DNA from: DAOUMU01 sp034409055
GTDB lineage: Bacteria > Chloroflexota > Anaerolineae > 4572-78 > J111
Length of the DNA: 16,258 nucleotides
Reading direction: 5' to 3'
Assembly: GCA_034409055.1 (NCBI GenBank)
Contig: DAOUMU010000202.1
Coordinates: 1-16,258, forward strand
Shown: one piece after another, positions 1-5,757 of the stretch
Layout of the letters: each line of letters begins with the position of its first letter
Numbering within the stretch: the stretch's first letter is position 1
Made by a program: the position numbers and the translations under genes
Notes under the pieces: model-generated
Databases searched by the model: none
Told to the model about the DNA's origin: nothing
The model's input: the letters and a program-made list of their open reading frames with translations, nothing else

Positions 1-490
1 CTGGTTCTAGCGTTTTCTGTGGTTGGCAAATTTATACCCTTTTTGGATCATCGTAACAGACCATTTTGCCGAAAAATCAGGTCAAAAAGCCTGATTTTAC
101 TTCAAAAGATATACATTATGTCAAAAAATCACGAGTTTTGCCTTGCTTGTGTTCCCTCGTTCAGGATGTTATGACAAAACCACAGAATCCGACAGAACTA
201 GAAAAAATCATTTATGTGTCTGCCAGTAAACTGGACGTCGATGTTATTGTTTTTCCCGTGGTCTTTATTAAACGATTATATCACAAAAAGCAGCCTTTAA
301 TATTTCAGTTTTTATTTCAAAAAAAATTCATTTGAAATAGTTTAGCTGGAACTAAATTTTGATTTAGGGCAACCTAATTTTTCGCGAATGGTTTAGGCAA
401 TATGCTCCAAGATAGGCTAACCAAGCACGAGGTGCGCTGCTGAAGTATAAACAATGCAGCCCAGCGTGCTTCAGTTTCGGGGCAGGGGCA
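1..490. other. AT-rich region without a supported gene
   Basis: The first ~410 bases are clearly richer in A/T than the rest of the window. The only open frame of note (66-335, plus) would begin with TTG, has no Shine-Dalgarno sequence, and gives a Lys/Phe-rich product of 89 residues resembling no family I know, so I do not call it a gene. The region lies downstream of the minus-strand regulator gene ending at 491. The one clear structure is the hairpin at 423-471, listed separately. Confidence 0.5.
423..471. repeat. Imperfect hairpin just downstream of the regulator gene
   Basis: AAGCACG (423-429) pairs with CGTGCTT (465-471), and inside this GCTGC (436-440) pairs with GCAGC (456-460). It starts about 20 bases past the stop codon of the minus-strand gene at 491. 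It lacks a U-tract in the minus direction, so a simple intrinsic terminator is not supported; it may protect the 3' end of the transcript or be a relic of a dispersed repeat. Confidence 0.45.
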
Positions 491-1111
491 TTACTCGAAT
501 GAAAATTTTAGTTGTCTAATTTTGTTTTCTCCGAGGCGTAAGCATCTGTTGTGGGATGATGGGGATTTATGTATTTTTTTGTCTTCGACTAGCCGGTTGA
601 TGTAATGGTATACTATTTTCACTGACATGTTGAGGTCCCCGGCGATTTCTCGGTAAGTTGGGGACTTTCGGTAGCGTTGGATGTAATCTTCGATGTATTC
701 GAGGGTTTGGTAGTAGCGGGGTGATCTTGTGGTAGGCTTTGGTTTTGCGGCCTCTGCTGCTTCTTTTTCCTTTTGCAGTCTGGCCGGGATAAGGGCTTTT
801 TTCCTTTTTATGACTGCCTCTACTTCTTTCTCAGTGGTGTAGCCGGGCTTGCCCAGGGTCCGGTTTAGACGGCCTGATAGTCTTGACGGGTAGGTGACTA
901 TTCTTTCATACTCTTTCAGATCGGTGACGGTGTCTACGTATGTATAGAGGAGTTCAAGGCGGAAGGTGGTGTCGGCCAGCTTGTCGGGGGTGAGGGGCTT
1001 AGTTCTAAATCCTGACTTAATTCGTAGTCGATTAACCCGGTGGCCGGGGTGGAAGCCTACTCCGGGGCCGCCGTCCTGGCGGTGGGCGGGGCAGAAGTCC
1101 ATGTCTGTCAT
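491..1111 (-). CDS. Putative regulator with C-terminal LexA-type winged helix
   Basis: This is a 206-residue protein. Residues ~133-195 look like the LexA DNA-binding domain: a first helix (LEYIEDYIQRY), the hallmark SPTYREIA turn-helix (150-157), a recognition helix after NMSVK (161-165), then a short wing ending in CLRLGE. In LexA this domain is N-terminal and is followed by a Ser/Lys S24 protease; here it is C-terminal and no protease is present. The N-terminal ~60 residues are unrecognised but start with a Cys/His-rich stretch (C7, H10, H21, H24) that could bind a metal. A basic/acidic, probably coiled segment rich in Lys, Glu and Ala (~93-125) links the halves. The frame stays open upstream to 1375 but that part overlaps the preceding gene; I chose ATG 1111 (ATG 1102 is an alternative) because it starts just after the palindrome at 1127-1148. 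No convincing Shine-Dalgarno is visible. The role as a DNA-binding regulator is inferred; its targets are unknown. Confidence 0.7.
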   Translation of the reverse strand: MTDMDFCPAHRQDGGPGVGFHPGHRVNRLRIKSGFRTKPLTPDKLADTTFRLELLYTYVDTVTDLKEYERIVTYPSRLSGRLNRTLGKPGYTTEKEVEAVIKRKKALIPARLQKEKEAAEAAKPKPTTRSPRYYQTLEYIEDYIQRYRKSPTYREIAGDLNMSVKIVYHYINRLVEDKKIHKSPSSHNRCLRLGENKIRQLKFSFE

Positions 1112-1126
1112 AGCGGTTTTTGTGCA

Positions 1127-1148
1127 TTGGACTTTGTCCAAAGTCCAA
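1127..1148. promoter_or_regulatory. Perfect 22-bp palindrome, candidate operator
   Basis: TTGGACTTTG (1127-1136), a TC centre, then CAAAGTCCAA (1139-1148): two perfect 10-base arms. It lies 15 bp upstream of the ATG at 1111 of the winged-helix gene, in the 68-bp gap after the O-antigen-ligase gene. It has no following U-tract on either strand, so it does not look like a terminator. Position and symmetry fit an operator bound by a dimer, most simply autoregulation by the gene it precedes; this is inference. Confidence 0.55.
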
Positions 1149-1179
1149 ATTGCAAAATGATACAGAATAACTATGACAA

Positions 1180-4100
1180 CTATTCGGTTAACCGCTGCAC
1201 AATACCCACCGTCAAGAAAAAAGCAAAAGCCAAATCCACTAAAAAGTAAGAGTTGTCTACCAGGCCGTGGCTCAAGAAGACCACCATGCTGCCCATCAGG
1301 CCCAGGATGAGCGGCGCTGGTTGTTTTTGATACAGCAGCCGCCAGGCAGCGAGCCAAAACGCTCCCTGCAACCACAGGAGTAAGGCAATACCGCCCAGGC
1401 CGAGGCGGGTGCCGAAGTCCAAAATCAGGTTATGGGGGTGGCTCAAATTCGGTTCTTGCCAGGCTTCCGGCAAAATATAACGGGTGCGGTACTGGTACAG
1501 AAAATTATCCAGGCCAACGCCCAGCGGCCAATGGTCGCGCAGCATGGCCAGTGAGGCCTGCCACAATTTCAGCCGGAAAAAGCCGGTACTGCCCTGGTTA
1601 AAATCAAAGGTGGTCCGAAATCGTTCCGTCTGGCTAAGCGGAATGAGGACTAAAATGATAATGACCAGTCCGCCGGCCGTGGCTGCCACCACCCGCCCCC
1701 AACTTCGTCGCTTACGTTGCCCCTCGGCGGTCTGATTACGTTGGACATGCAAAATAGCCATAGCCACGATGCAGGCCGGCAGGCCAATGAGCAGCGCACC
1801 CTTGGAGAAGGTCAGGTAAAGGGCCAGGCTGACAATCACCAGCCCAGCCCCATACAACCAGCGCCGGTATTTTGTCTCTGTCCCCGGTAAAACAGTCACC
1901 GCCAGCAAAATCGGCCAGGCTCGATCCAGAAACAGGGACAAGTTGTTGGGCGAGCCGTAGGCCAACCCCAGCGCCCGGCGCACCCCTTCGGCGGTGATGG
2001 ATTGGTCGGTGAAAAAGTAGAGGTAAAGGGCAATGAACGCTTGCAGGACAGCTCCGGCCACAAAGGCATCCACCAACCGCCAAGCCCAGCGCCAGCCTGC
2101 CCCTGCTCCAAAGCCCCTCCTACCCCCCCAAAAGGGGGAACACCGGCTAAAATCTCCCCCCTTTGGAGGGTCAGGGGGGCTACTCGATCTCCAAAATGGG
2201 CTAAAATCGACCCCCAGACGAACCAAAAAATAGAAAAGGACCGACTCAAACACGACCACCCGCCACTCGTGCATACTGACGCCAAAATTGTCGGCGGCCA
2301 GGGTGGCCAGGAGGGCTAAGACAACCAGAGCCAGGGCGGCCCAGTCAGCGGATTTTAGCGTGGGGAGTAGGGAGTAGGGAGTAGAGATTGGGAATTGGAG
2401 ATTGGAGGAGGTTGGAGGTTCTGGATTTGGTTTTTCTGGAGCGTAAACGGCCTGGCCCAAGGCCAGTAGAGCTCTAAAGATAAAACCGGCGACGGTCAGG
2501 GCCAAGGCTAATTCGACCGGTGAAAAACCACCAACGGGTAACTGTTTGGGAGCCTGAAAAAAGGAGAGGCTAAAGGCAACTACGGCCAGCCCCAGGTCAG
2601 GGCGCAATAAAATAACCAGGGCCAATAGGGGCAGTATGGCCAGGGCTATCGTTCCTGGGGCAAGATAAAAGCCAATGGTCAAGACAAAGGTGAGGACGAT
2701 CTGACCTGGTTCACGGAGAATAGCGTACAAGGCGACCAGAATCTCACTCCAGGCCCAGGCCAACTTGATCATCTCTACCGGAGCACGGAAAAATGACCAC
2801 AGCCAGCCCAGGCCACTCAGGACAGCCAGGACCCCGGCTATCACTAACCCGGTTTGAGCCGGACGGCGGTCAGCTTCATTGTAGACCGTCCAGCCGCTCA
2901 CGGCCCATTGGCCCCAGCCGCCCTCAGCCTCGATCACGGCCTGGTGTTGTCCCCAGGTTAAGTTTTGAGCCAGGGGAATGGTCTCGCTTTCACGCAGCGG
3001 GTCGTACAGCACCACGTAACTACGTCCCCGGCCGTTCCGGGGCAGAGCCTCAGCCGGTTGGTCATCAATCGTCACCCACAGATACCCACGGTATGGGCCA
3101 CGATTGACCGTTAAATCCAGCCGCGTTCCCTCAAAGGAAATCGTCAGGGTGCGGGGTTCGTCGCGGGGGATATCGGCTTCGGTCAAGGCAAAACGCCAGC
3201 CGGGGCTATAGCGCCCACTGGGATGGTCGGCTGGATAACGCCCGGCGGTAGCGAGAGGGGCGTTGGTGGCAGCCGTTTGGATCGCCGCCAACACGACAGG
3301 CGTCTCCAGTAGGGCAAAGCCCCGACCCGGATCATCGGCGGTCAGGCCGGTAGTGTCCCAGCGGATGGCCAACATCGGACCAAGCCAGGGCCAATCACGC
3401 CGGGCCTGTTGTATGGCGGCGGCAGTCCGCTGCGCTTGCACCGACGCAGTGTCGCTGTGCCAGGGGGCCGGCTGACCGGCCCAATCAGCCGGTAGGACAT
3501 TCCAGCCGAACGCAGTGGCCCACAGGGGTGTATCAGCATCATTGTGTTCGAGCATAACCTGGCGCAGCAGTTCGGCCCGGCGAAAGTCCAGCACATCGAT
3601 CCCGGCCGGATTAGACGGTTCCGAGTCGAAGCCGTAGGGTTGGATGGCCACAATGTCAAACCAACGGTCGGCTTTGGCCTGGTACAGTTGCTCCAGATAA
3701 GCTATTTCGTTGAGATTAAGGGGACCATTTTCCAAAGTAGGAGCCAGGGCTGCGTTGAGGATATAAGCCTCGGGATCAACCGCCCGGATGTTGAGAGCGG
3801 CCTCGCGCAGCAGGTCGGCATAGGCCGCGGGATCAACAAAGGCATTCCCCCAATTGGCGCTGAGGTTTGGCTCGTGCCAGATTTGATAATGGTCGACCTG
3901 CTGTCCGTAACGGGCGGCAAAGGTTCGGGCAAAGTTACCGAAGTCACTCACTTCGGTGGGCGGGGTAGTGAGCGGCGTGTTGGCCGGTTTGGCCCAGGTT
4001 GGGCTGGTATGCAACACAACGACCAGCTTGAAATCCTGGTATTGATCTCCCGTTTCCTCGTTTTCATGGGCAACAGCGGCCACAACCCGGTCGAACTGCT

Positions 4101-4386
4101 GCCAATCGAACTGGCCAGAGTTGGGCTCGATCTCAGCCCAGGAGACAGGCTGGTGCAGCCAGGTTAAACCATTCTCACGCAATGAGGTCAGGGTGTTCGT
4201 CAGGGTGTCCTGATCGTACTGGGTCAGGTCAACGGTCACCCCGTAGCCTTTGTCCGCAGCCAGAAACCCAGCCGGTGCAGGTGGAGCGCTACGATGGCCT
4301 TGTAGGGCAAAGTAGCCGGTGGCCGCTAAAACCAGAATAAAGATGGCTAAAAGAATAAAGCTCCAGCAGGTAGCACGTTGGGTCAC
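1180..4386 (-). CDS. Glycosidase-like domain fused to O-antigen ligase/polymerase
   Basis: This is a 1068-residue membrane protein beginning at GTG 4386 (AGGTG lies 11 bases upstream). An N-terminal signal anchor (~9-28) is followed by a clan GH-A-like (beta/alpha)8 domain (~45-370) with the strand-4 acid/base motif WHEPN (170-174, Glu172). At the strand-7 position, where a Glu nucleophile is expected in a T-E-x-G-W motif, the sequence reads TAFGW (Ala292), so hydrolysis is doubtful. A beta-rich domain (~395-503) with RLDLTVNRGPYRGYLWV resembles carbohydrate-binding modules. From ~512 there are about ten membrane segments ending in a Wzy/WaaL-type domain: SKGALL (861-866), GVGLDNF (956-962), SHPHN with His983 and His985, then a G-rich helix. 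Two repeat-derived insertions (~657-675 and ~736-759) sit in loops between membrane segments. Family knowledge suggests glycan polymerisation or transfer at the outer membrane-side face; the extracytoplasmic barrel may bind the glycan. The substrate is unknown. Confidence 0.85.
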   Translation of the reverse strand: MTQRATCWSFILLAIFILVLAATGYFALQGHRSAPPAPAGFLAADKGYGVTVDLTQYDQDTLTNTLTSLRENGLTWLHQPVSWAEIEPNSGQFDWQQFDRVVAAVAHENEETGDQYQDFKLVVVLHTSPTWAKPANTPLTTPPTEVSDFGNFARTFAARYGQQVDHYQIWHEPNLSANWGNAFVDPAAYADLLREAALNIRAVDPEAYILNAALAPTLENGPLNLNEIAYLEQLYQAKADRWFDIVAIQPYGFDSEPSNPAGIDVLDFRRAELLRQVMLEHNDADTPLWATAFGWNVLPADWAGQPAPWHSDTASVQAQRTAAAIQQARRDWPWLGPMLAIRWDTTGLTADDPGRGFALLETPVVLAAIQTAATNAPLATAGRYPADHPSGRYSPGWRFALTEADIPRDEPRTLTISFEGTRLDLTVNRGPYRGYLWVTIDDQPAEALPRNGRGRSYVVLYDPLRESETIPLAQNLTWGQHQAVIEAEGGWGQWAVSGWTVYNEADRRPAQTGLVIAGVLAVLSGLGWLWSFFRAPVEMIKLAWAWSEILVALYAILREPGQIVLTFVLTIGFYLAPGTIALAILPLLALVILLRPDLGLAVVAFSLSFFQAPKQLPVGGFSPVELALALTVAGFIFRALLALGQAVYAPEKPNPEPPTSSNLQFPISTPYSLLPTLKSADWAALALVVLALLATLAADNFGVSMHEWRVVVFESVLFYFLVRLGVDFSPFWRSSSPPDPPKGGDFSRCSPFWGGRRGFGAGAGWRWAWRLVDAFVAGAVLQAFIALYLYFFTDQSITAEGVRRALGLAYGSPNNLSLFLDRAWPILLAVTVLPGTETKYRRWLYGAGLVIVSLALYLTFSKGALLIGLPACIVAMAILHVQRNQTAEGQRKRRSWGRVVAATAGGLVIIILVLIPLSQTERFRTTFDFNQGSTGFFRLKLWQASLAMLRDHWPLGVGLDNFLYQYRTRYILPEAWQEPNLSHPHNLILDFGTRLGLGGIALLLWLQGAFWLAAWRLLYQKQPAPLILGLMGSMVVFLSHGLVDNSYFLVDLAFAFFLTVGIVQRLTE
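2111..2180. repeat. C/G-rich inverted repeat inserted in frame in the ligase gene
   Basis: The arms are about 2111-2138 and 2155-2180. Each contains a run of C, a short CCAAA or TTTGG step and a run of G, so that CCCCCCAAAAGGGGG on one side mirrors CCCCCCTTTGGAGGG on the other around the spacer CACCGGCTAAAAT. The palindrome type is typical of small dispersed repeats in multicellular bacteria. It is read through as Pro/Gly/Ser-rich residues ~736-759 between two membrane segments, with no frameshift. Confidence 0.6.
2363..2418. repeat. Short tandem G-rich repeat tract inside the ligase gene
   Basis: Three copies of GGGAGTA are followed by variants of GATTGGGAATTGGAGATTGG and GGAGG. The same AGATTGGAGATT unit recurs at 13961-13987 between two other genes, so it is a dispersed element of this genome. 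In the gene it encodes a Pro/Ser/Thr/Leu-rich loop (residues ~657-675) between membrane segments and keeps the reading frame. Confidence 0.65.
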
Positions 4387-4599
4387 GGTTTCTCGTTCAC
4401 CTCGTGGAGAATATCCTGAGTATAACTCTTATTGCCAGTTGAACAAAAACAGCGGAACACACCGTGGGTAATAAACATTCAGGCACTACCCCAACCTGAA
4501 TTTGAAGAGTATTGGAATTGCCCCATTGTTCCTCGAGACTCAACATACGTGTTCATTAACTATTCGGATGCTGGGAAATGGTGGATTGGCGGCAATTAA

Positions 4600-4631
4600 A
4601 AAAGGTCCCGGCTATTTAACCGGGACCTTTT
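4600..4631. terminator. Bidirectional rho-independent terminator
   Basis: AAAAGGTCCCGG (4600-4611), an 8-base loop, then CCGGGACCTTTT (4620-4631) form a perfect 12-bp stem with a GC-rich core. On the minus strand the stem is followed by TTTTTT, which fits termination of the small secreted-protein gene ending at 4662. On the plus strand it ends in TTTT, but no plus-strand gene ends there. Confidence 0.85.
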
Positions 4632-4661
4632 GACGCACTATGTTATAGCAATGGTGAGTTA

Positions 4662-5117
4662 TTACTTCACGGGCAGGAGAGGACACTCGAAGTAATCTGG
4701 CGGGCTACCCGGCGAACCTGGCGTGATATCCAGGTGTCCTAAATTGTAATGATGCATCACCTCTTCATAAGAGGTTAGTACCGGTACCGTACCGTGCGCA
4801 TTGAAGCCAGCTTGCGTCCATTCAACGGTATGAGTAAACCAGCGACCGCCGTTGTAGTTGGGGTTACCAGGCGCGGCTTCAGCTACAGGTAACTGTCCTT
4901 CAGGATTGTTGCTGTTAATGATGACAAAGAGCTTGTCAAATGACTGATCATTGTGGCCGTTGGGCGCAGGCAGGGCTGCAACGCCCTTGGTCCCCCAAAG
5001 CTCACCATCACCCCATAGCTGTGGAGTAAAATTGGGCTTACCCCCGGCAAAAGCCGGGACAGCCATTATCAAACCGAGAGTCAAAACCAACATCATAAAA
5101 GCAATTTTGCGTAACAT
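4662..5117 (-). CDS. Small secreted protein of unknown function
   Basis: This is a 151-residue protein with a textbook Sec signal peptide: positive start MLRK, hydrophobic core, and AFA-G cleavage near residue 24. The mature ~127 residues are rich in Gly, Pro, Asn and aromatics. Visible segments are QLWGDGELWGTKG, a hydrophobic FDKLFVIIN strand, QLPVAEAAPGNPNYNGGRW, and a C-terminal DYFECPLLP with the only Cys of the mature part. No transmembrane helix or catalytic motif is seen and I do not recognise the family. It starts at ATG 5117 with AAAGGA nine bases upstream, stands alone, and ends in a strong terminator at 4600-4631. The long upstream region (5118-5280) has foldable structure, suggesting post-transcriptional control. 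Confidence 0.75.
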   Translation of the reverse strand: MLRKIAFMMLVLTLGLIMAVPAFAGGKPNFTPQLWGDGELWGTKGVAALPAPNGHNDQSFDKLFVIINSNNPEGQLPVAEAAPGNPNYNGGRWFTHTVEWTQAGFNAHGTVPVLTSYEEVMHHYNLGHLDITPGSPGSPPDYFECPLLPVK

Positions 5118-5189
5118 CTGTTTATTTCCTTTCTGATTCTGATTTTTATATTGGATAGCTTTTTACATAGGAAAGAAGTTCACTACTAT

Positions 5190-5275
5190 CTCTTGGGTTT
5201 ATCCTTGCATCACCCCCTTCTCCTTTCGGGCTTGAGTTTGGCTCGCGGCGCCTGCGAGTTACTCTTCTCCAGAGT
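5190..5275 (-). ncRNA. Possible structured 5' leader (riboswitch-like) of the secreted-protein gene
   Basis: Read on the minus strand, the stretch begins with ACTCT-GGAGA-AGAGT (5-bp hairpin, 5261-5275), then CTCGC-AGGCGCC-GCGAG (5-bp hairpin, 5242-5258), then GCCAAACTC, a CCGAAAGG turn, and GGTGATGCAAGG. Small hairpins with A-rich single-stranded joints and a GAAA loop are typical of riboswitch aptamers. The order CAAAC / GAAA loop / GATGCAAGG recalls the c-di-GMP-I (GEMM) layout, but several consensus bases differ, so I do not assign a class. It lies about 75 bases upstream of the ATG at 5117. Confidence 0.3.
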
Positions 5276-5425
5276 ACATTTCAAAAATTACAGCGATCTT
5301 TCAAAAGTATTACCAATTTATTAACAATTCCATTGTTCGCTATTTCTTTGCTGAGAGCAGATGGTTAAGTTGTCTCTGACCTGACGACGAGGAAAACTTG
5401 CTTTGAAAAAAGTTTGGTGGTAAAA

Positions 5426-5456
5426 GTCTATCACCCCTTATGGGGAGAAAATAGAC
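5426..5456. repeat. Nested perfect hairpin in the divergent intergenic region
   Basis: GTCTAT (5426-5431) pairs with ATAGAC (5451-5456), and inside it CCCC-TTAT-GGGG (5434-5445) forms a second stem. It is far from both flanking starts. It could be an operator, an RNA element or a repeat remnant; nothing visible decides this. Confidence 0.4.
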
Positions 5457-5599
5457 CTAAATGACTTATTTGTGTTATTTTGGTGCTTTTTATATCCGTT
5501 TGGAGGGGTTAAGGGAATATCCTTCATCATCCCCAATATCTTTGTGACACCTTGAAGCATAGATAAAAAGCCAGCTTTAGGCTATAATTAAGATAAATT

Positions 5600-5727
5600 G
5601 TAACTGCCTGCCCTCATGTCATTCCGAGGAGCTCAGTACCCAAAGGGCATAAACGACGAGGAATCTCCGAAACCTTGGGGATTCTTCACTCGCTGCGCTC
5701 GTTCAGAATGACATGGTAGGTAGTTAC
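5600..5727. mobile_element. MITE-like palindromic element with 8-bp target duplication
   Basis: The left end reads GTAACTGCCTGCC and the right end, read in reverse complement, GTAACTACCTACC; both continue into a shared ATGTCATTC. The 8-bp sequence GATAAATT directly abuts both ends (5592-5599 and 5728-5735), as expected of a target-site duplication. Inside, GAATCTCC and GGGGATTC form another inverted repeat, followed by CGCTGCGCTCGTTCAGAATG, of a type I recognise as a widespread dispersed bacterial repeat. There is no coding capacity. It ends 30 bp before the start codon of the molybdoenzyme gene, so it probably forms part of its leader. Confidence 0.75.
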
Positions 5728-5757
5728 GATAAATTATTTTTACGGGAGGAATAGATT

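Larger units (their letters stand above)
5118..5757. other. Divergent intergenic region with leader, hairpin and MITE
   Basis: This 640-base region separates the secreted-protein gene (minus) from the molybdoenzyme gene (plus). From left to right it holds a structured stretch that would be the leader of the minus-strand gene (5190-5275), a hairpin at 5426-5456, an isolated -10-like TATAAT on the plus strand (5583-5588, no good -35 element at normal spacing), and a miniature inverted-repeat element (5600-5727). GGGAGGA (5743-5749) is the ribosome binding site of the molybdoenzyme gene. Confidence 0.6.

Noticed and set aside
66..335. Plus-strand open frame of 89 codons in the AT-rich left end
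   Set aside because: TTG start, no ribosome binding site, Lys/Phe-rich composition as expected of AT-rich random sequence, and no recognisable domain.
1186..1195. 10-bp palindrome CGGTTAACCG
   Set aside because: It lies within the last codons of the ligase gene and is short enough to occur by chance.
1112..1375. N-terminal extension of the winged-helix gene up to 1375
   Set aside because: It overlaps the C-terminal membrane segments of the ligase gene out of frame and runs across the palindrome; the ATG at 1111 is a better start.
3544..4167. Long plus-strand open frame (207 codons) opposite the ligase gene
   Set aside because: It is antisense to the well supported barrel domain, has no ribosome binding site, and its translation shows no domain.
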